Assembly: GCF_002895435.1 (NCBI RefSeq)
Contig: NZ_POYJ01000003.1
Location: 186,001-250,000 of the forward strand
From: Aquimarina sediminis
GTDB lineage: Bacteria > Bacteroidota > Bacteroidia > Flavobacteriales > Flavobacteriaceae
Length of the DNA stretch: 64,000 nt
Reading direction: 5' to 3'
Shown here one piece after another: positions 26,094-33,738 of this stretch (position 1 is the first letter of the stretch; every line of letters starts with the position of its first letter). The notes under the pieces were generated by a model. That model saw only the letters and a program-made list of their open reading frames with translations, searched no databases and was not told the DNA's origin. Both the position numbers and the translations under genes were made by a program.

Positions 26094-26758
26094 TGCAATT
26101 TTGGTTTAAAAAAAAGAACAAAGACTACCCGCCGTTTTGGAAAGAGTATGTGGAACTCTTTGACAAAAAAAAACGAAAAGAACCTATAAATAATGTTCGC
26201 TTTGTAGCATTTGACACCGAGACTACAGGGTTTGATTATGCCAAAGATAGAGTGTTGTCTATTGGGGCAATTGCAATCCGGGGTAATAGCCTGATAGTAT
26301 CTGATCAATTAGAAATTTATCTCGAACAGGATGTTTTTAATGAAGAGACAGTACAAATTCATGGAATTAGAAAAAACAATGGTTTTGGTAAAATATCAGA
26401 GAAGAAAGCTCTTGAGTTGTTTGTAAAATATATTGGTAATTCTGTTTTGGTGGCGCATTTTGCTGAGTTTGATAGAAAAATGATAGATAAAGCATTAAAA
26501 AGACAGGGATTGGGTGTGTTGAAAAACAGGTTTTTAGATACCAGTATTCTTTTTAAAAAGACTAAGCATGCGGTGTATCAAAACGATAAACAGAATTCTC
26601 ATTATAGCCTGGATGAATTGTGTAATGATCTGAAAATTTCGAAAAGCGATAGGCATACTGCATCTGGAGATGCATTTATTACCGCATTGGCTTTTCTGAA
26701 GATTTTGACAAAATTAAAGAAAGATAAACAGATTGAAGTGTCTGATTTGTTTAAATAA
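26093..26758 (+). CDS. DnaQ/PolC-like 3'-5' exonuclease
   Basis: 221 aa. DEDDh exonuclease motifs: ExoI VAFDTETTGFD (Asp41, Glu43), ExoII VLVAHFAEFDRKM, ExoIII with HTASGDAFITA. A 35-residue basic N-terminal extension precedes the fold. It overlaps the DUF294 gene by one base (TAATG), implying translational coupling. It is not the polymerase III epsilon chain itself, which would normally lie elsewhere. The role could be trimming of nucleic-acid ends under control of the sensor partner; this is inference. Confidence 0.85.
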   Translation: MQFWFKKKNKDYPPFWKEYVELFDKKKRKEPINNVRFVAFDTETTGFDYAKDRVLSIGAIAIRGNSLIVSDQLEIYLEQDVFNEETVQIHGIRKNNGFGKISEKKALELFVKYIGNSVLVAHFAEFDRKMIDKALKRQGLGVLKNRFLDTSILFKKTKHAVYQNDKQNSHYSLDELCNDLKISKSDRHTASGDAFITALAFLKILTKLKKDKQIEVSDLFK

Positions 26759-26873
26759 TAGATGCTGTTTCTTATATAGTTTATTAGAGTAATGAATGTT
26801 TTTTAATAGAACTATGTCCAGAAGACTGCAACTGCACCTATATTGTTTCGTCTTTTAACTAACCAAAGGCGAA

Positions 26874-27650
26874 ATGCAAAAAATCTTATTTGTTGTTATA
26901 TTTTTAATGGGTTATTTCGGGATTTCTCAAGAAGGTGATTTCCTGAGAGGAAAGGTAAAGATTGATGCTTCTAAATCTGAAGTAATAAACATATTAAATA
27001 TAACCAGAAGGGAGGGAACAATTAATGATAAGGCAGGTTTTTTTGAGATAAAATCTAAAGTTGGAGATACTATCGTTTTTTCTTCTATAGGATATCAGAA
27101 AAAAGCACATGTTGTTAGAAAGAAAGATATTAAACAGGCTGATTTAGAAATTGTATTAGAGGTTAAAGTAAATGAATTAGAAGAGGTAAGGGTTTCTCGA
27201 TATAATCTTTCTGGAGAGGTAAAAGAAGATATAGATAGGATAAAAACATATGAAGATAATTTGCCTTTGTTTGATGCTAAAGAATTGGATGAAACACCAT
27301 TTATCCATGAAAAAGGAGCAGGAACTGTTAAAAATATAGTGTTAAGGGATGAAATGGCAATAACTCCAGTTAATTTTATTGCTGTCGGTAGAATGGTGGC
27401 TAGTCTTTTTAAGAAAAAAGGTGGCAAGAGGCAAAAAAAGACTTATTCGTCTAAACTTTCGGATTTTTATAGAGGAGATTTTTTTATTACAGAATTAAAA
27501 ATTCCTAAAACTGAGGTATATGATTTTATAGACTTTTTAAATGATGATACGATGACAAAGGAAGTTCTAGAGTCTGGAAATGAACTTAGAATTCTTGAAT
27601 TTTTAATTGATCAAAGCAAAGTTTTTAAATCAAAAGATGGATTGGATTGA
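26874..27650 (+). CDS. Exported protein with carboxypeptidase-regulatory-like domain
   Basis: 258 aa, signal peptide ending GYFGISQEG. Residues about 23-105 are a carboxypeptidase-D regulatory-like beta domain (LRGKVKIDASKSEVINILNITRREGTINDKAGFFEI...GDTIVFSSIGYQKK), which in Bacteroidota usually heads TonB receptors but also occurs alone. The remaining helical/charged part matches no family I recognise. It is probably periplasmic or on the outer membrane. It is transcribed alone and is convergent with the cold-shock gene. Confidence 0.7.
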   Translation: MQKILFVVIFLMGYFGISQEGDFLRGKVKIDASKSEVINILNITRREGTINDKAGFFEIKSKVGDTIVFSSIGYQKKAHVVRKKDIKQADLEIVLEVKVNELEEVRVSRYNLSGEVKEDIDRIKTYEDNLPLFDAKELDETPFIHEKGAGTVKNIVLRDEMAITPVNFIAVGRMVASLFKKKGGKRQKKTYSSKLSDFYRGDFFITELKIPKTEVYDFIDFLNDDTMTKEVLESGNELRILEFLIDQSKVFKSKDGLD

Positions 27651-27656
27651 AAAATA

Positions 27657-27684
27657 AAAAAACACTACAAGAGTAGTGCTTTTG
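27657..27684. terminator. Hairpin between convergent genes
   Basis: CACTAC (27663-27668) pairs with GTAGTG (27673-27678), flanked by A-rich sequence on the left and CTTTT on the right, so it could terminate transcription from both sides. Confidence 0.6.
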
Positions 27685-27704
27685 AAACTTGAGAAATGTT
27701 TGCA

Positions 27705-27902
27705 CTACCCGTGAATTATGCGAACATTTGCTGCGGTAGGTCCTTTTCTACCTTCTTCTTCATTGTACTCTACTTTGTCGCCTTCATTTAATGCCTCGCC
27801 AGCAATTCCTGAAGCGTGAACAAAGATGTCTTTTCCTGTTTCGTTGTTGGTAATAAATCCGTAACCTTTTGATTCGTTAAAAAATTTTACTGTTCCTTCC
27901 AT
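27705..27902 (-). CDS. Cold-shock domain protein (CspA type)
   Basis: 65 aa, one cold-shock OB domain. RNP1 is KGYGFI and RNP2 is DIFVH, both intact; MEGTVKFFNESKGYGFI is the standard opening. It binds single-stranded RNA or DNA and melts RNA structure, mainly in the cold or during growth shifts. Its 5' leader contains AGTATT-TG-AATACT (27918-27931), a small inverted repeat, and a near -7 box TACCTTTA. It is a single-gene unit. Confidence 0.92.
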   Translation of the reverse strand: MEGTVKFFNESKGYGFITNNETGKDIFVHASGIAGEALNEGDKVEYNEEEGRKGPTAANVRIIHG

Positions 27903-27987
27903 TGTAATAAAATAATAAGTATTTGAATACTAAAGGTAGTTTTTAATTTTTTATGAATCGTTATCAAAATGTGAATATTTTAGAAAC

Positions 27988-28245
27988 TCATGGGTTCGAA
28001 TTTTCTTTATTCGTCTCATAATCCCTCATTTTCCTAAGATTTTCTTCGGTAAGCATGTAGTCTTTTACTTTTTTGTTTTTCCATCTATGATAGATAAAAA
28101 TAGGCATAAGTATAAAAGAAGAAACTAATATTCCTATACCGACTAATTTATCTCCGGTAATATGATCACCAGAATTTTTGAAGTAATATCCAATGCAAAT
28201 CAGGATAATAATAGTTATAAAAAGTATGCGGATGATGTATTTCAT
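27988..28245 (-). CDS. Small two-helix membrane protein
   Basis: 85 aa. Two hydrophobic helices (IIRILFITIIILICIGYYF and LVGIGILVSSFILMPIFIY) flank a short loop with HITGDKLVG, and a charged tail follows (RWKNKKVKDYMLTEENLRKMRD). The layout resembles the 66-aa protein at 12626-12826: both start MKY, both have a Gly-Asp loop and a Lys-rich end, so they may be distant paralogues. No function is known. Confidence 0.55.
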   Translation of the reverse strand: MKYIIRILFITIIILICIGYYFKNSGDHITGDKLVGIGILVSSFILMPIFIYHRWKNKKVKDYMLTEENLRKMRDYETNKENSNP

Positions 28246-28319
28246 ATGTTTATTTTAGATCGTTGGTCATAAGATGTCAATTGATTTAAAAAGATTACTT
28301 CTTAACATATAAACCTAAT

Positions 28320-30104
28320 TTATTGCGTAAAATTAATCAACTTTCTTCTATAAGCCGTAAGGAGTTTTGATTTTGAGACAAAACCAAAGTATTTTCCATC
28401 TTTGATTACAGGAAGATTCCAGGCACCTGTATCCTGAAATTTTCTCATTACTGTTTTGGCATTGTCCTGTTCGTATATAATAGCCGCAGACATTTTTGTC
28501 ATTAAAGTATCTACTGTTGTTTTATGATATAATGTAATATCGAACATGATGTCTCTGATGTCGTCTAATAATACAATTCCGATAAGATGGTCAGAATCAT
28601 CAACTACTGGAAACAAATTTCTGTTTGATTTGGCTACCGCTTCACTTAATAGTTGTTTTAAGGTGTAATCTGGTCTTATCGTTATAAAATTGGTTTCTAT
28701 ACAATTTTCAAGGTTCATTAAGGTTAGTACGGTCTGATCCTTATCATGCGTTAATAGATGACCTTGTTTTGCCAATTCACGTGTGTAAATATTATGCTCG
28801 AGCTTATTTTTTGAAATTATAAATGAAATCGAAGTGGTGATCATGAGTGGAACAAATAGTTCATAACTAGAAGTGATCTCTGCAATTAGGAATATAGAGG
28901 TGAGTGGAGCATGTAACACCCCGGCAATAAGCCCAGCCATTCCTAATAGTGTAAAATTAGCTTCAGAAACATGAAAACCTATACCTAGATTGTTGATCAC
29001 TTTAGATACTACATTGCCCAATGCACTACCCATTACCATGGTTGGGATAAAAATTCCTCCAGAGCCGCCTGCCGCAAAAGTGGCGGTCATCGCAATAGCC
29101 TTAAAAATTGTAATACCTGTTAAAAGCGCAATTACTACCCAAATACTACTCGTTATATTGTCAAAAGGTGTTTTGCCAATTGCTGTTAAGTGGTCACCGC
29201 GAAGTAAATCGTTTATAAAACCAAGACCTTCTCCATAAAGCGGAGGAATAAAATATAGCATTATCCCAATAGCTAGCCCACCAACTAAAAGGCGGTGAAT
29301 TTTTTTAGGAAAACGATTAAAAAAACGGAGTATCCCAAAATACATTTTGGTAAAGTATATAGAAGCAATTGCGGTACCGATACCCAAAATAATGTAGAAA
29401 GGAGTATCATAGATATCAAATTTTTCTAAAACATCAAATCTAAACAATACTTCATCTCCCAAAAAGAAATATGAAGTTATTATAGAGGATACCGAAGCAA
29501 AAAGTAAGGGTAATAACGAGGTTAGGGTAAGATCTAAACTAAAAACTTCAACAGCAAAAACCAAACCAGCCAAAGGAGATTTAAATACTGCAGAAATTGC
29601 ACCTGCAGAAGCGCAACCGATAAGTAAGACTCTGGTTTTTCGATTAACGTGAAACAAAGTGCTAAAACTAGAGCTTAATGCAGATCCCGAACTAATAGCC
29701 GGACCTAGGAGCCCCACCGAACCACCAAAACCAACTGTAATTGGAGCTAAAATAAGAGGTAAGTAACTGTGAATTGGTTTTATAACTCCATTTTTTTTCG
29801 AAAGAGAATATAAAATCAAAGGAATGGCAGATTTTGAATCTTTTTTGATGATATACTTTGTAAATATGTATACGATAAGTAGTCCTATTATCGGAATAAT
29901 AAAGTAAAACGAAGCTTGCCAAGAGATGATATCACTTTCTAAAACTATCTGAATTAGATGGGTGATGTTTTTTAGTAAAAGAGATACCAGACCAGCAGTA
30001 AATCCAACCAGAATACTAAGAATAAGAACAAAAGTCTTGTCAGAAATATGACGATATCTCCATTTAAGTAGCTTATAAAGTAAAGTCTTTTTTGCAGTTG
30101 ACAT
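28320..30104 (-). CDS. ClC-family chloride channel/transporter with C-terminal CBS pair, gating Glu replaced
   Basis: 594 aa: about ten or more membrane helices (residues 25-430) and two CBS domains (about 455-590). The family's selectivity motifs are recognisable: KSAIPLIL for GSGIP, GLLGP at residues 131-135 for GREGP, GGIFIPTMVMG for GxFxP. At position 133 the usual gating glutamate (Glu148 of E. coli ClC) is Leu. Exchangers need this Glu to pass protons, so this member may conduct chloride uncoupled. It is the last gene of a unit, 15 bp after the TPR lipoprotein. Confidence 0.88.
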   Translation of the reverse strand: MSTAKKTLLYKLLKWRYRHISDKTFVLILSILVGFTAGLVSLLLKNITHLIQIVLESDIISWQASFYFIIPIIGLLIVYIFTKYIIKKDSKSAIPLILYSLSKKNGVIKPIHSYLPLILAPITVGFGGSVGLLGPAISSGSALSSSFSTLFHVNRKTRVLLIGCASAGAISAVFKSPLAGLVFAVEVFSLDLTLTSLLPLLFASVSSIITSYFFLGDEVLFRFDVLEKFDIYDTPFYIILGIGTAIASIYFTKMYFGILRFFNRFPKKIHRLLVGGLAIGIMLYFIPPLYGEGLGFINDLLRGDHLTAIGKTPFDNITSSIWVVIALLTGITIFKAIAMTATFAAGGSGGIFIPTMVMGSALGNVVSKVINNLGIGFHVSEANFTLLGMAGLIAGVLHAPLTSIFLIAEITSSYELFVPLMITTSISFIISKNKLEHNIYTRELAKQGHLLTHDKDQTVLTLMNLENCIETNFITIRPDYTLKQLLSEAVAKSNRNLFPVVDDSDHLIGIVLLDDIRDIMFDITLYHKTTVDTLMTKMSAAIIYEQDNAKTVMRKFQDTGAWNLPVIKDGKYFGFVSKSKLLTAYRRKLINFTQ

Positions 30105-30119
30105 ATCAATTTATTTGAA

Positions 30120-30956
30120 CTAATAAAAGGAATGGTTTTCTACTAAGTTTTTTTGCTCTTCTAGATCTTGGATGTATACTTGATATAATACTTCAACATA
30201 ATTTCGAGTATGGTAATATCCAGAATTAAAATCTTCAATAGCACTCTTAATATGTTCTAAAGCCTTAGGTATTTCTTTTTCTTCATAATAGCATTTCGAT
30301 AAATAATAGTGAGCATCAGAATAATGATTCTCAGAATACTTTAATACTTTTTGAAAATCTTTTTTAGCGCTTTTGTAATCTTTTTGAAGATAAGCAATAA
30401 TCCCACGATATAAAAAGGCTGTTATATCGGCGTAGTCTTCTCCAGATGTTTTAATTTGATTATCAATATAAGTGTTAAAGTAATTTTTTGATTTAGTATA
30501 TTCTTTTAATCCGAGATAGGCGATCCCTCTCATGTAATTTACACTTTGTCCTTGAGGAGCATCATCAAAATTAGGAGTTAATATATCAGTAGCATCAAAA
30601 TCTTTTATAGCTTTTTTGTAATTTCTATAAAAGTATAGATACAGATACCCTCTATGACCTTGCCATTCTTTGGGATCTAGCATTACCGCTTTATCAAAAA
30701 GAGGTTTCCAGTCTAGTGGCATTCCTCTTTTTAAGTAGGCTACCGATAATTCTCTCCATGCTTCTGCGTTTTCAGGATTTAATTCGATCGCCTTTTCTAT
30801 GACCATCATAGTATCCGGGGATCCTTGATTTAAATGAGCAGCACCGTTCATAATTTTTTTGGATTCAGCTTTTTTTTCTTCTTCATTCATTATGGAACAA
30901 GCAAAAAGAAGAAAAAAGAAGGGGAAACTAAGGAAGTATTTCGGTAATTTCACCAT
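30120..30956 (-). CDS. TPR-repeat lipoprotein
   Basis: 278 aa with a lipoprotein signal (FFFLLFACSIMNEEEKK). Six or so TPR helices follow (AIELNPENAEAWRELSVAYLKRG, AVMLDPKEWQGHRGYLYLYF, SVNYMRGIAYLGLKEYTKSKNYF). The protein should sit in the periplasmic face of a membrane as a scaffold. Its start overlaps the upstream lipoprotein gene by 29 bp and the ClC gene follows by 15 bp, so the three are probably cotranscribed. No specific partner can be named. Confidence 0.75.
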   Translation of the reverse strand: MVKLPKYFLSFPFFFLLFACSIMNEEEKKAESKKIMNGAAHLNQGSPDTMMVIEKAIELNPENAEAWRELSVAYLKRGMPLDWKPLFDKAVMLDPKEWQGHRGYLYLYFYRNYKKAIKDFDATDILTPNFDDAPQGQSVNYMRGIAYLGLKEYTKSKNYFNTYIDNQIKTSGEDYADITAFLYRGIIAYLQKDYKSAKKDFQKVLKYSENHYSDAHYYLSKCYYEEKEIPKALEHIKSAIEDFNSGYYHTRNYVEVLYQVYIQDLEEQKNLVENHSFY

Positions 30957-31470
30957 CTATTATTTTATATGAAACATACATGTAATAGTCTATTGGTTTC
31001 TGGTCTTTTGTTGTGTATCCATTCCAATTTTCTGACTCTGATGTTAATTGATATAACTGATCTATCATTTCAGAATTAAGCTCAGTTTCTTCTAAATCTA
31101 TATTCATTTGGATGATTTCTACTCTTCCGATTTCTCCTTTACAGTTTATTACGAACCTGAAATTTAAATATCCAGAATCGGTATATTCATTATTTTGGTA
31201 TTTCGATCGGATAGTTTTGTCAAAGATACCCTTATTTGGTTTATAAGCTAACTTGGGTAAACCATGATGAGTTCCTTCAATTTTTCCAGTACCACAAAGA
31301 GCAAAACTAGTTGAGGAAATTGTAGTGTTAGGATCTAAATAACCTATATAATTAATATATTTTTTAGCCGAATAATTCTTCTCTCTACATGAGTATGAAA
31401 TGATGAATATAAACAGTGTTAAAAAAAGTATTTTAATATTTTTATATATAAAGTAAGCTATTCCCCTCAT
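30928..31470 (-). CDS. Lipoprotein, possible TonB-like C-terminal fold, unknown function
   Basis: 180 aa. A hydrophobic N-terminus ends in ISYSCREKN, a probable lipobox with the Cys near residue 28. The region YLNFRFVINCKGEIGRVEIIQMNIDLEETELN reads like the strand of a TonB/energy-transducer-type domain, but the rest is not recognised. It overlaps the TPR lipoprotein gene, implying coupled translation. A strong terminator just upstream separates it from aspS, so it needs its own promoter in the 17 bp between them or readthrough. Confidence 0.6.
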   Translation of the reverse strand: MRGIAYFIYKNIKILFLTLFIFIISYSCREKNYSAKKYINYIGYLDPNTTISSTSFALCGTGKIEGTHHGLPKLAYKPNKGIFDKTIRSKYQNNEYTDSGYLNFRFVINCKGEIGRVEIIQMNIDLEETELNSEMIDQLYQLTSESENWNGYTTKDQKPIDYYMYVSYKIIDGEITEILP

Positions 31471-31485
31471 AAACTAAAGGTAATA

Positions 31486-31510
31486 AAAATCCCGCCTTAA
31501 GCGGGATTTT
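31486..31510 (-). terminator. Terminator of aspS
   Basis: AAAATCCCGC (31486-31495) and GCGGGATTTT (31501-31510) form a perfect 10-bp stem with a 5-nt loop, with A/T tracts on both sides. It lies between aspS and the next minus-strand gene. Confidence 0.85.
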
Positions 31511-31552
31511 ATGCTATTTGAATTTAATGACATATAAATATTCAATACTATA

Positions 31553-33301
31553 TTATACATCAAGTTGTATGTTCAATTCTTTGAGTTGCTCGTTATCCAG
31601 ATGCGCAGGTGCATCAATCATTACATCCCGACCACTATTGTTTTTAGGGAAAGCAATAAAATCACGAATGGTTTCTTGTCCACCAAGAATGGATACTAAT
31701 CTATCAAATCCAAAAGCAAGTCCACCATGAGGAGGGGCTCCATATTGGAAAGCATCCATTAAAAATCCGAATTGTGCTTTTGCCTCTTCAGGAGTAAATC
31801 CTAGGTGATCAAACATTAATGCTTGAGTTTCTTTGTCATGAATACGAATAGATCCTCCGCCAATTTCATTTCCATTTAATACCAAATCATACGCATTAGC
31901 GCGTACATCACCTGGTTTAGTATCTAATAAATCAATGTCTTCTGGTTTTGGAGAAGTAAAAGGGTGGTGCATAGCATGGTAACGCTCAGTATCTTCATCC
32001 CACTCTAATAAAGGGAAATCTAATATCCATAGAGGAGCAAATTCTTCTGGATTTCTTAAATCAAGTCGTTCTGCAAGTTCCATACGAAGGGCGCTTAATT
32101 GCGCTCTCACTTTGTTGGTTTGACCAGAAAGCACACAGATTAGGTCTCCTGCTTTTGCTCCAGTGGTTTCTGCCCACTTCGCAAGATCATCCTGGTCATA
32201 AAATTTATCTACAGAAGATTTATATGTCCCATCTTCGTTGCATTTTACATACACCATTCCTAATGCACCCACTTGTGGTCGTTTTACCCAATCAACAAGC
32301 TTGTCAATTTCTTTTCTTGTGTATGAAGCTCCACCAGGAACTGCAATACCCACTACCAACTCCGCAGTATTAAATACCTTAAAATCTTTATGCTGGGCAA
32401 CATTATTAAGTTCACCAAACTTCATTCCGAATCTAATATCCGGTTTGTCGTTACCATATGTTTGCATTGCTTCGGCATATGTCATTCTTGGGAAATCTTT
32501 AATTTCGATCCCTTTTATTTCTTTTATTAAATGACGTGTGAGTCCTTCAAATATGTTTAGGATATCCTCTTGCTCTACAAATGCCATTTCACAATCTATT
32601 TGTGTAAATTCTGGTTGTCTGTCTGCTCTTAGATCTTCATCTCTAAAGCATTTTACAATCTGAAAATACTTATCCATACCGCCAACCATAAGCAATTGCT
32701 TAAAGGTTTGAGGGGATTGAGGAAGGGCATAAAACTGCCCTTCGTTCATTCTAGATGGTACTACAAAATCACGAGCTCCTTCGGGAGTGGATTTAATTAA
32801 ATATGGTGTTTCGACTTCGATAAACCCTTCTTGAGATAGGTAATTTCTAACTTTCATCCCTACCTGATGGCGAAACATCAAATTGTTTTTTACAGGATTA
32901 CGACGAATATCCAAATAGCGGTATTTCATTCTAATATCTTCACCCCCGTCTGTTTGATCTTCTATGGTAAAAGGAGGAACGATTGCTTCATTAAGTATAA
33001 CTAACTCTTTTGCTAGAATTTCGATTTCTCCTGTAGGGATATTTTTGTTTTTAGATTCACGCTCTATTACAATCCCTTTAACCTGGATTACAAACTCTCT
33101 TCCTAATGTCTTTGCTTTTTCTACAACTGCTGCAGGAGTGCGTTCATCGTCAAAAATCAATTGGGTGATTCCATAGCGATCTCTAAGATCGACCCATATC
33201 ATAAATCCTTTGTCTCTGGTCTTTTGAACCCAACCAGATAAGGTTACTTCTTTTTTGATATCTGAGGAGCGTAGCTCACCACACGAATGACTTCTGTACA
33301 T
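31553..33301 (-). CDS. aspS: Aspartate--tRNA ligase
   Basis: 582 aa, class II synthetase of bacterial type. The order is: N-terminal OB anticodon-binding domain ([32 protein letters not shown]), motif 1 around [18 protein letters not shown], motif 2 in [19 protein letters not shown], the bacterial GAD insertion in the middle, and motif 3 [10 protein letters not shown] near the C-terminus. It charges tRNA-Asp. A -7 box TATTTTTG is present at 33320-33327, and a strong terminator follows the gene, so it is a monocistronic unit. Confidence 0.95.
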   Translation of the reverse strand: MYRSHSCGELRSSDIKKEVTLSGWVQKTRDKGFMIWVDLRDRYGITQLIFDDERTPAAVVEKAKTLGREFVIQVKGIVIERESKNKNIPTGEIEILAKELVILNEAIVPPFTIEDQTDGGEDIRMKYRYLDIRRNPVKNNLMFRHQVGMKVRNYLSQEGFIEVETPYLIKSTPEGARDFVVPSRMNEGQFYALPQSPQTFKQLLMVGGMDKYFQIVKCFRDEDLRADRQPEFTQIDCEMAFVEQEDILNIFEGLTRHLIKEIKGIEIKDFPRMTYAEAMQTYGNDKPDIRFGMKFGELNNVAQHKDFKVFNTAELVVGIAVPGGASYTRKEIDKLVDWVKRPQVGALGMVYVKCNEDGTYKSSVDKFYDQDDLAKWAETTGAKAGDLICVLSGQTNKVRAQLSALRMELAERLDLRNPEEFAPLWILDFPLLEWDEDTERYHAMHHPFTSPKPEDIDLLDTKPGDVRANAYDLVLNGNEIGGGSIRIHDKETQALMFDHLGFTPEEAKAQFGFLMDAFQYGAPPHGGLAFGFDRLVSILGGQETIRDFIAFPKNNSGRDVMIDAPAHLDNEQLKELNIQLDV

Positions 33302-33319
33302 AATTACGTATTAAGGCTG

Positions 33320-33327
33320 CAAAAATA
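33320..33327 (-). promoter_or_regulatory. -7 box of aspS
   Basis: Minus strand TATTTTTG fits TAnnTTTG and lies 18 bp before the start codon. No TTG is at the expected -33 spacing, so only the -7 element is supported. Confidence 0.4.
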
Positions 33328-33738
33328 AGAAGATTTATGGATTAGTTGATAGTTTTTAGGAATGATAAAATGGCGAAATTTATAAATAATCAAAAAAGAA
33401 TTTGAATTTTTGAATTTTTAGTAAAAAACAAGGGTTTAACTGGATGGTAAGTATGTTTTTTACGTAATTCATAATATGCTTTTACTTCGGAAAAACGTAT
33501 ATGTTTTTACTAGGATTTATGTTATCTGATTGATTAATATGTTGTTGAAACACCAAATGAGATAAAGTGTTTTGAGGTTTGTTTTGTTTCGATTTGTTTT
33601 GTGAAATATTGTGTTTTTTTAAGGTTTTTGGCTTTTTTTTGATGGTTAATTAGCACTTTTAGTGCTAACAATTGTTAGTTTGTCTTTTTTTTATGAATAT
33701 CTTTTAATAGATTTAGGCAAACATTTAAACAAACCATT
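33328..33738. other. Long AT-rich region upstream of the TonB-dependent receptor
   Basis: No gene seen. The right part, from about 33590, is rich in GTTTTG-type runs. It ends with two overlapping inverted repeats at 33650-33678, listed separately. The promoter of the receptor must lie between these and 33738; I cannot place an exact -7 box. Confidence 0.5.
33650..33678. promoter_or_regulatory. Two overlapping inverted repeats, candidate operator of the TonB receptor
   Basis: TTAGCAC-TTTTA-GTGCTAA (33650-33668) has perfect 7-bp arms. It overlaps CTAACAATTGTTAG (33665-33678), a perfect 14-bp palindrome, by four bases. The pair lies 61-89 bp upstream of the receptor start. Because the two share bases, only one could be paired or bound symmetrically at a time. 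Confidence 0.5.
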
